Part shown: positions 44,353-54,254 of the stretch, piece after piece
Numbering within the stretch: the stretch's first letter is position 1
Layout: each line of letters starts with the position of its first letter
Assembly (NCBI RefSeq): GCF_002979455.1
Contig: NZ_PCOU01000018.1
Coordinates: forward strand, 1-64,000
Source: Chryseobacterium sp. MYb7
GTDB lineage: Bacteria > Bacteroidota > Bacteroidia > Flavobacteriales > Weeksellaceae
Length of the DNA stretch: 64,000 nucleotides
Reading direction: 5' to 3'
Made by a program: the position numbers and the translations under genes
The notes under the pieces: model-generated
What the model saw: only the letters and a program-made list of their open reading frames with translations
Database searches by the model: none
What the model was told of the DNA's origin: nothing

Positions 44353-44790
44353 ATGAGAAATTATAACTGGATAATTTCATTAATACTATCTTTCTCCTGT
44401 ACAGCCTGCTGGCAAAATACCCATAACGAGAATCAAAATCATACAACCCAATCTTCAAAAAAACAGCACACAATGGATATATCAAAAATTACAGACCCGG
44501 TAGTAAAACAAGCTATAGAAGCACTACAGAATGGTGACAAAAGCTGGTATAGCTTCTTTACAGAAAACCCTGCAATGACAGACGATGGCAATTCTGTTGA
44601 TTTTAAATCTTTCTTTTCCAATGCTTTGGGTAATGAGAAATTTCTCAGTATAGACCGTGTAGAAAATGATGGAAAAGATATCTATGGCGAATTTAAAGCC
44701 GGAAAATGGGGAAATTTTCCAGTATTTTTTAAATTTCACAAGAATGCTGAAGGGAAATTTGACAGACTGGATATCGGGCAGAGCAAATAA
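44353..44790 (+). CDS. Putative lipoprotein with small NTF2-like domain
   Basis: 145 residues. The N-terminus contains a lipoprotein-type signal (ILSFSCTAC, candidate Cys at 20). A Gln/His/Asn-rich spacer follows, then a compact domain (VKQAIEALQNGDKSWYSFFTENPAMTDDGN...FKAGKWGNFPVFFKFHKNAEGKFDRLDIGQ) similar in outline to SnoaL/NTF2-like proteins. Function unknown. It lies 4 nt after the membrane protein, so the two are cotranscribed. Confidence 0.65.
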   Translation: MRNYNWIISLILSFSCTACWQNTHNENQNHTTQSSKKQHTMDISKITDPVVKQAIEALQNGDKSWYSFFTENPAMTDDGNSVDFKSFFSNALGNEKFLSIDRVENDGKDIYGEFKAGKWGNFPVFFKFHKNAEGKFDRLDIGQSK

Positions 44791-44859
44791 ACTCCCTATC
44801 AATCGTCCTTTCAATGAATGTTCATATTACTTTATTAAAGAAATTTTTTAATATTTGCT

Positions 44860-44867
44860 TAAATTTG
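44860..44867 (+). promoter_or_regulatory. TAnnTTTG box before the Crp-type gene
   Basis: TAAATTTG at 44860-44867, 28 nt before the ATG at 44896. No TTG at the expected -33 distance, so support is partial. Confidence 0.35.
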
Positions 44868-44895
44868 TATCTGTATGCTATAAGCGCAAATTCTC

Positions 44896-45492
44896 ATGAC
44901 AGATACGATATTTTTACAACTCATAGAACACTTTAAAGAAATCGTTTCTTTAGAAGATAAAGACATCTCCTGTATCACGTCAAAATTAGAAATCATATTC
45001 CTTAAAAAGAAGGAATATCTGCTTCGTGAGGGACAGGTTTCCAGACATATGCGTTTCATTGCAAAGGGAAGTTTATGTGCTTATCATATTGATGAAAAAG
45101 GAAAAGAAAACACCACTCAGCTAGGTATTGAAAACTGGTGGGTGAATGATCTTTACAGCTACCTGAGTGAGCTGCCTTCAAGAATGTTTATTCAGGCGAA
45201 TGAAGATACCACAATCATACAAATCAGTAAAAGCAACCTGGAATTATTATACAAAGAAGTTCCGGCGATTTCCGAATTCTGGCGCCTCAAAATGCAGTCA
45301 GCCTATGTTACGTTACAGGAAAGAACTTTTGAACATTCACGCGTAGATGCCTACACCAAATACCGCACATTTGTCACTACTTACCGCAATATCGAACAGC
45401 GTTTTCCTCAATATATGATTGCATCCTACCTTGGAATAACTGTAGAATACCTGAGTTATCTGAGAAAAAAACATCTGTCTGACGTTTCTTAA
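44896..45492 (+). CDS. Crp/Fnr family transcriptional regulator
   Basis: 198 residues. The N-terminal cNMP-type beta-roll (EYLLREGQVSRHMRFIAKGSLCAYHIDEKGKENTTQLGIENWW) lacks clear cAMP-binding Arg/Glu residues. The C-terminal end (PQYMIASYLGITVEYLSYLRKKHL) is the HTH. Members of this shape are common in Bacteroidota as one-component regulators. The genes that follow (outer-membrane protein and DoxX) are likely targets. Confidence 0.87.
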   Translation: MTDTIFLQLIEHFKEIVSLEDKDISCITSKLEIIFLKKKEYLLREGQVSRHMRFIAKGSLCAYHIDEKGKENTTQLGIENWWVNDLYSYLSELPSRMFIQANEDTTIIQISKSNLELLYKEVPAISEFWRLKMQSAYVTLQERTFEHSRVDAYTKYRTFVTTYRNIEQRFPQYMIASYLGITVEYLSYLRKKHLSDVS

Positions 45493-45557
45493 GATTTCTT
45501 AAGTTTATTCCCCTCCAGCCCGAATAATTTTGCTCACAGAAATTTAATGAGTGAAAT

Positions 45558-46178
45558 ATGAAGGCAAAAATTATCGCCATAACAGCTGTTGCATCAGCTT
45601 CGCTGAGTCTGAATGCACAGAAACTTTCCTATACTCCGGATCTTGTTTTAGGAAACCGCTCTTATACTTACATGCACAATATCAATTATCAGCTGAATGA
45701 TCGATTGAAATTGAACAATCTTACCCTATTTGATACAGAATACACCAAAGACAAGGAGAATATCTTCTTCATCAGAAATACCCTCGCTTATCATTTCACC
45801 AAAAGATTGAGTGCCAATGCTGCCTTGGGGATGAAAAACCCGGGAGCATTTTTCAGCGCTTATCTCCAATATAAGATCACCCAGTCTTCCTATTCGCTTT
45901 CCTACTCTATAGGAACTACTTATCAGAAAGGATTTTCGCTGGAACAGTCTATATCGTTTGAATACACCCCCTATCTGACAGAAAACTTTAAAGGATATTT
46001 CAGTGTACTTGCTATTGGAAACCTTGATGACAGCGGATATCCCAGAGGTCTTCAGTTTATCAGACTGGGTGTAAAACAGGACAAAATGATGTATGGACTG
46101 GCTTCCAACTTCGATCAGTTTAACAATGGAAAAAAGACCCTGGAAAATATCGGGGCATTTGTAAAATATAACTTTTAA
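45558..46178 (+). CDS. Putative outer-membrane beta-barrel protein
   Basis: 206 residues with signal peptide MKAKIIAITAVASASLSLNAQ. The mature part alternates polar and aromatic residues in strands (YTYMHNINYQLNDRLKLNNLTLFD, LAYHFTKRLSANAALGMK) and ends in FVKYNF, with the terminal Phe of outer-membrane barrels. The DoxX gene begins 13 nt after, so the two are probably cotranscribed. Confidence 0.7.
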   Translation: MKAKIIAITAVASASLSLNAQKLSYTPDLVLGNRSYTYMHNINYQLNDRLKLNNLTLFDTEYTKDKENIFFIRNTLAYHFTKRLSANAALGMKNPGAFFSAYLQYKITQSSYSLSYSIGTTYQKGFSLEQSISFEYTPYLTENFKGYFSVLAIGNLDDSGYPRGLQFIRLGVKQDKMMYGLASNFDQFNNGKKTLENIGAFVKYNF

Positions 46179-46191
46179 ATAATTATAAGAA

Positions 46192-46593
46192 ATGAAAAAG
46201 AACATTGATTTAGGAATACTTATCACAAGAATAGCGATCGGGGTTCCAATGTTGGTTTATGGGATCAGTAAATTGGTTCACGGAGTTGGTTTTATTAAAG
46301 ATATGATGACCATGCACGGATTACCGTCATTCTTTGCATATGGTGTATTTGCCGGAGAAATTATAGCTCCTGTGATGCTGATCATAGGATTCCGGGCACG
46401 CATGGCAGGATTGATTTTTTCTGCCAATTGCTTCACTGCTACTATTCTTGCCCAAACAGCCAATATTTTCAAACTTAATGAATTTGGAGGCTGGGCTTTG
46501 GAGCTGCTCGTAATTTATATGCTTGTAAGTTTAAGCTTTTTCTTTGCTGGTGCCGGAAAATATGCAGTTTCTACTCAAAATAAATGGGATTAA
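46192..46593 (+). CDS. DoxX family membrane protein
   Basis: 133 residues, four transmembrane helices. DoxX features: RIAIGVPMLVYGISKLVHG at the N-terminus and FFAYGVFAGEIIAPVMLIIGFRARMAGLI. Some members act in redox or thiosulfate metabolism; here the role is unknown. A hairpin with a T8 run follows (46625-46660). Confidence 0.87.
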   Translation: MKKNIDLGILITRIAIGVPMLVYGISKLVHGVGFIKDMMTMHGLPSFFAYGVFAGEIIAPVMLIIGFRARMAGLIFSANCFTATILAQTANIFKLNEFGGWALELLVIYMLVSLSFFFAGAGKYAVSTQNKWD

Positions 46594-46624
46594 AATATCT
46601 CAGAAATTTTCTATTCACTAATTG

Positions 46625-46660
46625 ATAAATCAGGATCTCAGGATTCTGATTTATTTTTTT
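46625..46660 (+). terminator. Terminator after the DoxX gene
   Basis: AAATCAG (46627-46633) pairs with CTGATTT (46646-46652), followed by ATTTTTTTT. Confidence 0.7.
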
Positions 46661-46902
46661 TATTGTCATTAAAAAAGTTCCTTCACCTTCGTGTTCATTA
46701 TGTATTTTTACATTAAACTTAATTATTCAAATACTTTTCTTTTAAAAATGTCCTTGTCACAAAAAATCAGTCGTCATTAAGGTGAATCAAAAATTGAATA
46801 CAATGAATGCCCTATTCTTTTATTGTGAGGGAGTATAGAAGTCAGAGAGATCAGTAATCTGTAATATTAACAACGAAATTTGAGACAGCCTTTTTATGAG
46901 CC
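46661..46902. other. Intergenic region before the ECF sigma gene
   Basis: About 240 nt without an ORF or strong structure. 'tgtgagggagtatagaagtc' (46825-46844) is purine-rich but too far from the start to act as a ribosome site. Promoter not placed. Confidence 0.4.
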
Positions 46903-48141
46903 ATGGCAAATCCAAGTGAAATAACCCCGCATTTATTCAGAACTGAGTATAGCAAAATTGTTGCGGTACTTTGCAAAACTTTTGATATAAAACATATCGA
47001 AATTGCAGAAGATATTGCCAGCGAAACTTTTCTGAAAGCTTCAGAATATTGGACAGTGAACGGAATTCCTGACAACCCGGCAGCCTGGCTTTACACCGTT
47101 GCAAAGAATAAAACGAAAGACTATTTTAAACATCTTTCTATTATTGAAAAAAACAAATTAGTAGAAGTAACGACAACTGAAAAAGAGCTTCAGGTAATAG
47201 ATTTCGACACCAAAAACATATCTGACAGCCAATTGGAAATGATTTTTGCTATCTGCAATCCGATCAATTCCCAGGAAACCCAAATAGGTCTGGCTCTGCA
47301 AATTCTCTGTGGTTTCAGTGTAGAAGAAATTGCCAATGCTTTTCTTTCCAAAACAGAAACTATAAAAAAACGATTGCAACGAGGTCGGGACACTCTCAGA
47401 GCATACCATTTTAAAATAGATTCTTTAGGTGAACAGGATATTCACAAGCGTTTGGAAAGTGTACTGACTACTTTATATTTACTCTTTAATGAAGGCTATT
47501 TTTCCAGAACAAATAATCTTTTAATCCGCAAAGATCTTTGTCTGGAAGCCATCAGACTCACCCTGGTCCTTACAGACAATCAATTTACCAATACTCCTAA
47601 AACCAATGCTTTGCTCGCTTTGATGTGTTTTCAAAGTTCAAGACTGGAGGCAAGAACCAACGATGAAGGTGAAGCTATTCTTTTTGATGAACAGGATGAA
47701 GATTTATGGGATAAAGCCTTGATTGAAAAGGGTAATTATTACCTGATAGAAGCCTGCCAGAACAACAGCATCTCCGTTTCAAAGTACCATCTGGAAGCAG
47801 GAATTGCTTATTGGCATACCTCTCCGGCTGGTAAAGATAAATGGCAGCATATTGTAAACCTGTATAATCAGCTTATTATTATTGAATATTCTCCTGTTAC
47901 CGCTTTAAACAGGGCTTTTGCTTTTTCCAAAGTCTATGGAAATGAGAAAGCACTTATTGAGGCAGAAAAGCTCAATCTCATCACTAGTGAATATTATCAT
48001 GGATTGCTGGGGTATTTATATTCGGAACTTAATATTGATAAGGCTATTCATCATTATGAAGAAGCGATCCGTCTGACTAAATCAAAATGGGAAAAACAGA
48101 CTTTGCAGAAACAAATTCATCTTTTAAAACAATCAAAGTAA
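46903..48141 (+). CDS. ECF RNA polymerase sigma factor with long C-terminal domain (ECF42-like)
   Basis: 412 residues. Sigma-70 regions 2 and 4 are at the N-terminus (DIKHIEIAEDIASETFLKASEYW; FSVEEIANAFLSKTETIKKRLQRGRDTL). A DUF6596-type domain (YLLFNEGYFS, EAIRLTLVLTD) and helical TPR-like repeats to the end follow. This long form usually needs its C-terminal domain for activity and is often paired with a DGPF/YCII protein, which I do not see next to it here. Confidence 0.88.
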   Translation: MANPSEITPHLFRTEYSKIVAVLCKTFDIKHIEIAEDIASETFLKASEYWTVNGIPDNPAAWLYTVAKNKTKDYFKHLSIIEKNKLVEVTTTEKELQVIDFDTKNISDSQLEMIFAICNPINSQETQIGLALQILCGFSVEEIANAFLSKTETIKKRLQRGRDTLRAYHFKIDSLGEQDIHKRLESVLTTLYLLFNEGYFSRTNNLLIRKDLCLEAIRLTLVLTDNQFTNTPKTNALLALMCFQSSRLEARTNDEGEAILFDEQDEDLWDKALIEKGNYYLIEACQNNSISVSKYHLEAGIAYWHTSPAGKDKWQHIVNLYNQLIIIEYSPVTALNRAFAFSKVYGNEKALIEAEKLNLITSEYYHGLLGYLYSELNIDKAIHHYEEAIRLTKSKWEKQTLQKQIHLLKQSK

Positions 48142-48191
48142 GATGTTAATAAAAAACCTCCCGATCAATGACCAGAAGGTTTTCTTTTAAG

Positions 48192-48837
48192 TTATTGGTC
48201 ACCTACTGTATTGAGAAATATTTCCTCTTTCCCAATAAAATAAAGGTTGACAAGCTCTTGCCTGTTGACTTTAACAATATCACCGTTTTTAATTTTATAT
48301 TTCTTTTGTAATGGTTTTTCATTAAAATAAACGGCATCTGTATCCAGCAGTTGATTCAATTTAGAGGATGAAAGACCTAAACATGTTCGGATTACTGTTG
48401 AAACCCTCCTATTAAAATCAAAAGGACAATGTATCTGAAACGAAATTATCTCATCACTTATATTGATAAGATCTTCTACAGAAAAATTGGGGTATAAAAT
48501 TTCACATCCTACACTTTCCCAGTCCGCTTCTACATTATTTTTTTATTAACTCCTGCGAAAAGGCGTATTCCCAGGCAATCTCCTTATTATTTTCTGATAA
48601 TTTATTGAACATTTCTTTACTGATCGATTCTGTTCTGATTCTTGAAAATACCGTCATGTTATAAGTGTTGTTGCATTTTATACATCGGTAAATCAACCAT
48701 ATATCAATATTCTTTTTCTGAGCATTCAGTCTGAATTTATCGCTGCATTGAAATCTTTCGCTGTTACATTGACTGCATTTCTTTTTGAGTAAGGGAGTAT
48801 TTTTCACTTTTACCTCCCAGCTATGTTGGGTACTCAT
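48192..48837 (-). pseudogene. DUF1062 family protein, frameshifted
   Basis: The first frame (48837 to 48535) encodes 100 residues with a zinc-ribbon-like pair of CxxC motifs (KKKCSQCNSERFQC, YRCIKCNNTYN) and the DUF1062 pattern SDKFRLNAQKKNIDIWLIYRC. It stops after ELIKK. The rest (NNVEADWESVGCEILYPNF... to NTVGDQ) continues in the +1 frame to the stop at 48192-48194. Dropping one A from the A7 run at 48538-48544 (T on the plus strand) restores 214 residues. Either a recent inactivation or a base-calling error. Confidence 0.8.
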
Positions 48838-49325
48838 AACTTATAATGGTGCTTATTATTCTTTGTTGGATTTTTTCCATATTATTCACACATTACAAGG
48901 AGATTATATACATACGGATTAGAGCTTATAGATTATTTCTTAAGTCACAGTTGCTGTATATTCAGCAGTTATCAAAGCCAAAACAGCCGGGATAAAGCCA
49001 CCTTTGTAGGTAATACGATAATAATATGATGAAATGAAAACCTGTTCGGGCAGAGTTACCCAAACGAAAGAACGATCAGCCTGTGGTTATGGAGACTGAT
49101 ACTAAGCCAAAATAAGTTTAAGAGTTGTTCTCAAAACGAGTTATTTACTTGGTTATGATAAAAGTAGTCAATTTTATTGAATAACAGAGCATTTCTACAT
49201 TTAAATTCAAAAAAAGTAAAAATTCACAATCTAAAAAATGAACCATACAACAAACAAAAATTGAACTATACAACAAACCTTCTCTTTTCATTTCTGCCGA
49301 ACTTTGTGGTATTAAAATCATCAAA
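48838..49325. other. 488-nt gene-free interval
   Basis: No ORF with a credible start and length. The stretch 48950-49120 is less AT-rich than its surroundings and reads like old coding DNA broken by stops in all frames, but no family is recognisable. The 3' end contains the leader of the aldehyde dehydrogenase gene. Confidence 0.4.
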
Positions 49326-50741
49326 ATGATACAGATTAATAAAATTTACATCAACGGCGAATTTGTTACGCCAAGAGGAACAGAAACTTTTGAACTTATA
49401 AACCCAACTACCAATGAGAAAACCGGAGAAGTAGTGTTGGGAAATGAAGAAGATACCCAAATGGCCATTGCAGCTGCAAAGAAAGCTTTTAAAACATTTT
49501 CAAAAACAACAAAAGAAGAAAGAATCAGCCTTCTTAAAAAATTACACGAAGCAGTAAGCAAAAGAGAAGATAAGCTGGTTTCTGCCATGGTAAATGAATA
49601 TGGAGGAACATTGCAATTCTGCAGAATGAGTGTTCAGAATGCCATTTCTTCTTTTACAGCTACCATCAACACCTTAGAATCTTATGACTTCGAAAGAACT
49701 GTAGGACATTCCAAAGTACGTTTTGAATCTTTAGGCGTAGTAGGAATTATTACTCCATGGAACGCCAGCAACAGTTTTATCTGTAATAAGCTTGCCTCTG
49801 CTATTGCTGCAGGATGTACAGCTGTTATCAAACCAAGTGAAATGAGTGCCGTACAAACCCAGCTGCTTACAGAATGTTTCCATGAAGCAGGCTTACCTGA
49901 AGGAGTGTTCAATATTGTCAACGGATTAGGAAATGTGGTAGGAAATGAAATTACACAGCATCCGGACATTGCAAAAATATCTTTCACCGGATCTACAATA
50001 ACAGGAAAAGCGATTGCAAAAGGAGCTGTAGATACGATGAAAAGAGTAACCTTAGAACTTGGAGGAAAGTCTCCTAATATTATCCTTGAAGATGCCAATC
50101 TTGAGAAAGCTATCCCAATGGCTGTTTTCGGAGCTTACATGAACAACGGGCAGGCATGTATTGCCCCTACCCGACTTCTTGTTCCCCAAAACAGACTGAA
50201 TGAAGTGAATGAACTGGCTAAAAAAGCTGCCGAACAGGTAAAAGTAGGAAATCCTAACGATGAAGACACTCTTGTGGGCCCAATGGTAAGTGCCAAACAG
50301 TTTGAAAGAGTACAAAGCTACATCCGCCTTGGTCAGGAAGAGGGAGCCGCTCTGCTTGCAGGTGGTGAAGGAAAGCCGGAAGGTCTAGAAAACGGTAATT
50401 TCGTAAAAGCTACCATATTTACCAATGTTCGAAATGATATGCGTATCGCTCAGGAGGAAATTTTTGGGCCTGTACTATCCATCATTCCATATAACAATGA
50501 AGAAGAAGCCATTTCTATTGCTAATGATACTACGTATGGACTTGCTGCTTATATCAGCTCTGCTGATCAAGCGCATGCAGAACGTGTAGCTGCACAGATT
50601 GATGCCGGAAGGATCTGTATTAATGGGTTTGCTCATGATCCTTACGCTCCTTTCGGAGGTTTTAAACAAAGTGGTATCGGACGTGAGTTTGGAGTATTTG
50701 GGTTGGAAGCCTATCTGGAACCCAAAGCCATCCTTGTATAA
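49326..50741 (+). CDS. NAD(P)-dependent aldehyde dehydrogenase
   Basis: 471 residues of the ALDH superfamily, oxidising an aldehyde to the acid. Landmarks: PWNASNSFICNKLASAIAAGCTAVIKPSE (cofactor binding), SFTGSTITGKAIA, ELGGKSPNIIL (general base Glu) and NNGQACIAPTR (nucleophile Cys), then EEIFGPVLSIIPY and PYAPFGGFKQSGIGRE. Substrate unknown. An AraC regulator follows in the same direction and may control it. Confidence 0.93.
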   Translation: MIQINKIYINGEFVTPRGTETFELINPTTNEKTGEVVLGNEEDTQMAIAAAKKAFKTFSKTTKEERISLLKKLHEAVSKREDKLVSAMVNEYGGTLQFCRMSVQNAISSFTATINTLESYDFERTVGHSKVRFESLGVVGIITPWNASNSFICNKLASAIAAGCTAVIKPSEMSAVQTQLLTECFHEAGLPEGVFNIVNGLGNVVGNEITQHPDIAKISFTGSTITGKAIAKGAVDTMKRVTLELGGKSPNIILEDANLEKAIPMAVFGAYMNNGQACIAPTRLLVPQNRLNEVNELAKKAAEQVKVGNPNDEDTLVGPMVSAKQFERVQSYIRLGQEEGAALLAGGEGKPEGLENGNFVKATIFTNVRNDMRIAQEEIFGPVLSIIPYNNEEEAISIANDTTYGLAAYISSADQAHAERVAAQIDAGRICINGFAHDPYAPFGGFKQSGIGREFGVFGLEAYLEPKAILV

Positions 50742-50823
50742 TATTATATTCCTCAAAGTCTATGAATATTGGACTTTGGGGAATTTAAATATCTGATGAA
50801 GAGATGATCATAAAAAAGTTTTG

Positions 50824-50831
50824 TAAGTTTG
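50824..50831 (+). promoter_or_regulatory. TAnnTTTG box before the AraC gene
   Basis: TAAGTTTG at 50824-50831, 34 nt before the ATG at 50866; no clear -33 TTG. Confidence 0.35.
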
Positions 50832-50865
50832 AAAAAGAATCGACTAAAAAATACCCATGTGAGAT

Positions 50866-51663
50866 ATGAGCGAAAGTAAAATTCCTTTTCCTATCAATTA
50901 TTCCTGTCACTTTTCAGAATTCAGAGAAGGAGAACAATTTGCGCAGATTCATAGTCTCGGGCTGGTTCTTTCCGGAGAAATGGAGCTGAATGATGGTATT
51001 ACAAAAACAATTTTCAAGGAAGGTGAGCTTTATTCCGCAAGGAAAAACAGTTTATTGAAATTTGCAAAATACCCTCCTAAAAATGGAGAGATCAGAACGA
51101 TATCCATTTATTTTGATGATACTATGCTTCACAATTTCAGTCGGGAGTATGGATATCAGGCAGAAAAAAAAGAACATGTTCCCGCTTATATAAAACCGGA
51201 TCAAAAGACATTACAATCTTTTATGTATTCATTATTAGCCTATGAAGATCTTTCGGCTTCTGAAGAAATCCTGCGCCTCAAACAGAAAGAAGCATTGCTT
51301 TTGCTACTAAAGTATGATCCGGGGCTTAAGGATATTTTATTTGATTTTTCTGAGCCGTATAAGATAGATATTGAAGCTTTTATGAATAAGAACTTTCATT
51401 TCAATGTGAATGTAGAACGTTTTGCTTACTTAACAGGAAGGAGCTTGTCTGCATTCAAAAGAGATTTTCAGAAGATATTCGGGATACCTCCAAGACAATG
51501 GCTGCAACTTAGAAGATTAAAAGAAGCTCATTTTCTGCTTACCCAAAAAGGCAGGTCTGTTTCTGATATTTACCTGGATCTGGGATTTGAAAACTTGTCT
51601 CATTTCTCTTTTGCCTTTAAAAAACAGTTTGGTTATCCTCCAAGCACATTGCAGACCAAATAG
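50866..51663 (+). CDS. AraC family transcriptional regulator
   Basis: 265 residues. The N-terminal cupin-like sensing domain (FAQIHSLGLVLSGEMELNDGITKTIFKEGELYSARKNSLL) precedes the C-terminal double HTH (FNVNVERFAYLTGRSLSAFKRDFQKIFGIPPRQWLQLRRLKEAHFLL...IYLDLGFENLSHFSFAFKKQFGYPPSTL). The likely target is the aldehyde dehydrogenase upstream, by proximity. Confidence 0.9.
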   Translation: MSESKIPFPINYSCHFSEFREGEQFAQIHSLGLVLSGEMELNDGITKTIFKEGELYSARKNSLLKFAKYPPKNGEIRTISIYFDDTMLHNFSREYGYQAEKKEHVPAYIKPDQKTLQSFMYSLLAYEDLSASEEILRLKQKEALLLLLKYDPGLKDILFDFSEPYKIDIEAFMNKNFHFNVNVERFAYLTGRSLSAFKRDFQKIFGIPPRQWLQLRRLKEAHFLLTQKGRSVSDIYLDLGFENLSHFSFAFKKQFGYPPSTLQTK

Positions 51664-51764
51664 TTCAGTATTTTATAAATGTTTTCAAGGAATATTACAA
51701 TAAATCGTGCCATGAATATCATGGCACGATCCAAGTGATTGTATCTAATTATTTCTAATTTTTT

Positions 51765-54068
51765 TTAAAGTGCATATTCTACAGATGCTTCTTTAGCAGC
51801 TGCTACCATTGCTATTAAAGCTTTTTCGGTTTCGTCCCAGTGTCTTGTTTTCAGTCCGCAGTCTGGGTTTACCCAAAGCTGGTTCGCAGGAATTACATTC
51901 TGAGCCTTTCTCAACAATTCGATCATTTCTTCTTTTGACGGAACTCTTGGTGAGTGAATGTCATATACTCCGGGACCAATTTCATTTGGATATTTGAAAT
52001 CTGCAAAAGCATTCAGCAATTCCATCTGAGAACGTGAGCATTCTATGGTAATCACGTCTGCATCCATATCGGCGATATTTTCAATAATATCATTGAATTC
52101 CGAATAGCACATGTGGGTATGGATTTGGGTAGCATCTTCTACTCCACTTGCTGAAATTCTAAAGGCTTCCACAGCCCATTTCAGATAATTCTGCCAGTCT
52201 GTTTTTCTTAACGGAAGTCCTTCTCTGATAGCAGGTTCGTCAATCTGAATAATCCTGATCCCAGCTTTTTCCAGATCCACAACTTCATCACGGATCGCCA
52301 AAGCAATTTGCTTACACGTTTCGGAACGAGGCTGATCATCACGTACAAAAGACCATTGCAAAATCGTAACCGGACCTGTAAGCATTCCTTTTACCCATTT
52401 TTCAGTCTGGGATTGTGCATATTGAGACCAGTAAACTGTCATAGGAGTCGGGCGGGAAACATCACCAAAGATTACAGGAGGTTTCACACAACGGCTTCCG
52501 TAGCTTTGTACCCATCCGTTTTTGGTGAATACAAATCCTTCCAGCTGTTCTCCGAAGTATTCTACCATGTCATTACGCTCAAATTCCCCGTGAACCAATA
52601 CATCAATTCCGATGTCTTCCTGCCAGCGGATTGTTCTCTGAGTTTCTTCTTTCAGTAAAGTATCATATTGTTCTGCGGTAAGCTCTCCTTTTTTGAATTG
52701 GGCTCTCCAGCTTCTCACTTCTATTGTCTGCGGGAATGATCCAATGGTTGTGGTTGGGAATAAAGGAAGCTGCAATACTTCCTGCTGTTCTTCTTTTCGG
52801 ATTTTGAACGTGTTTATTCGCTGAGCATCCTTTTCAGTAACAGCATTTGCTCTTTGTTTCACTTGATCATTATGGATAAGAGAAGAAGTTCTTCTGCTTT
52901 CAATAGCATTTTTATTTTCTTCGAATGCTTCAAGAACCTGTTCATTTTCCGTTCCTGCTGCCAGTTCTTTAAGGGTCACCACTTCTGCTATTTTTTGTTT
53001 GGCAAAAGCCAGCCAGTTTTTAATTTCAGGATTAAGACTGGTTTCAAAATCCAGATCACACGGTGAATGAAGTAATGAACATGATGGAGCGATGAAAATT
53101 CTTTCAGATCCTAATTTCTCAACAGCTTTTCTGATGAAAGACAGCGATTTCTCATAATCATTTTTCCAGATATTTCTGCCGTCAATTACCCCTAATGAAA
53201 GACTTAAGCATTCAGGAATAACATTCAGGATATCATCCAGCTGTTCAGGATTTCTAACCAAGTCAATATGTAGTGTGTTCACCGGAAGTGAAACAGCAAG
53301 TGATGCATTATCCTTTAATCCATCAAAATAAGTAGCAACGATAAATTTCAGTTTCGGGAAACGTTTTCTGATTTCAGCATATACATAAAGATAGGTTTCT
53401 TTTGCTTTTTCGGTTAAATCCAATGCCAGAAAAGGTTCATCAAACTGAATCCATTCGGCACCCTGATCCTGAAGCTTCGTTAAAATCTCTGTGTATACTG
53501 GAAGAAGATTTCCTGCAAGATCTAACTTATCAAACCCATCTTCTTTTTCTTTTCCTAATAAAAGATAAGAAACCAATCCGATAATGACAGGTTTTGCATT
53601 GATTCCCGCTTGTTTTGCACCTGCAAACTCATTGAAAATTTTGTCTGAGCTTAGTTTAAACTGTTGGTTTTTGTAAAATTCCGGAACGATGTAATGATAA
53701 TTGGTATCGAACCATTTTGTCATTTCCATCGCTGTGATATCTAATCCATCTTTCTGATACCCTCTTGCCATGGCAAAATAAAGATCCAGTTCAGAATTGT
53801 TCTTTTTAAATACAACTTCATGATAACGGGTTGGGATGGCTCCTACCACAAGGCTCATATCCAATACCTGGTCATAATATGAAAAATCATTACACGGAAT
53901 AAGGTCTATTCCGGCTTCTTTCTGGATATTCCAGTTTTGGTTACAGATAGTTCTTCCTGTATTCAGAAGTTCTTCCAGAAGGATTTTACCTGACCAATAC
54001 TGCTCGCAGGCTTTTTTGAGTTCTCTTTTGCTACCAATACGCGGATAGCCAAGGATGTGAGTTTGCAT
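51765..54068 (-). CDS. metE: Cobalamin-independent methionine synthase
   Basis: 767 residues, the usual MetE length, with an N-terminal half (MQTHILGYPRIGSKRELKKACEQYW) and a catalytic C-terminal half. The zinc ligands are in IHTHMCYSEF (His and Cys), a Glu nearby and PDCGLKTR (Cys). It methylates homocysteine from 5-methyltetrahydropteroyl-triglutamate. A cobalamin riboswitch lies upstream on the same strand, so expression should fall when B12 is available, which implies a B12-dependent alternative (MetH) elsewhere in the genome. Confidence 0.97.
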   Translation of the reverse strand: MQTHILGYPRIGSKRELKKACEQYWSGKILLEELLNTGRTICNQNWNIQKEAGIDLIPCNDFSYYDQVLDMSLVVGAIPTRYHEVVFKKNNSELDLYFAMARGYQKDGLDITAMEMTKWFDTNYHYIVPEFYKNQQFKLSSDKIFNEFAGAKQAGINAKPVIIGLVSYLLLGKEKEDGFDKLDLAGNLLPVYTEILTKLQDQGAEWIQFDEPFLALDLTEKAKETYLYVYAEIRKRFPKLKFIVATYFDGLKDNASLAVSLPVNTLHIDLVRNPEQLDDILNVIPECLSLSLGVIDGRNIWKNDYEKSLSFIRKAVEKLGSERIFIAPSCSLLHSPCDLDFETSLNPEIKNWLAFAKQKIAEVVTLKELAAGTENEQVLEAFEENKNAIESRRTSSLIHNDQVKQRANAVTEKDAQRINTFKIRKEEQQEVLQLPLFPTTTIGSFPQTIEVRSWRAQFKKGELTAEQYDTLLKEETQRTIRWQEDIGIDVLVHGEFERNDMVEYFGEQLEGFVFTKNGWVQSYGSRCVKPPVIFGDVSRPTPMTVYWSQYAQSQTEKWVKGMLTGPVTILQWSFVRDDQPRSETCKQIALAIRDEVVDLEKAGIRIIQIDEPAIREGLPLRKTDWQNYLKWAVEAFRISASGVEDATQIHTHMCYSEFNDIIENIADMDADVITIECSRSQMELLNAFADFKYPNEIGPGVYDIHSPRVPSKEEMIELLRKAQNVIPANQLWVNPDCGLKTRHWDETEKALIAMVAAAKEASVEYAL

Positions 54069-54254
54069 TTTTTAAAACTTTTTAATTAAACTTATTGAAA
54101 AAGCCCTTTAAAATGCTTCGTATGTTTTAACGGAAGAAATTTCAGGAAATAATGACATAGCGAACAATGCATTTCCCTTAAAGAGAAAATACCTGAATCC
54201 GATATATCATCTGTATGACCCAAAAGCTTCAGACCGCGAAAGCATTGTCAATTC

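Noticed and set aside
48950..49120. Possible decayed gene in the gap before the aldehyde dehydrogenase
   Set aside because: Stops in all frames and no recognisable family residue pattern.
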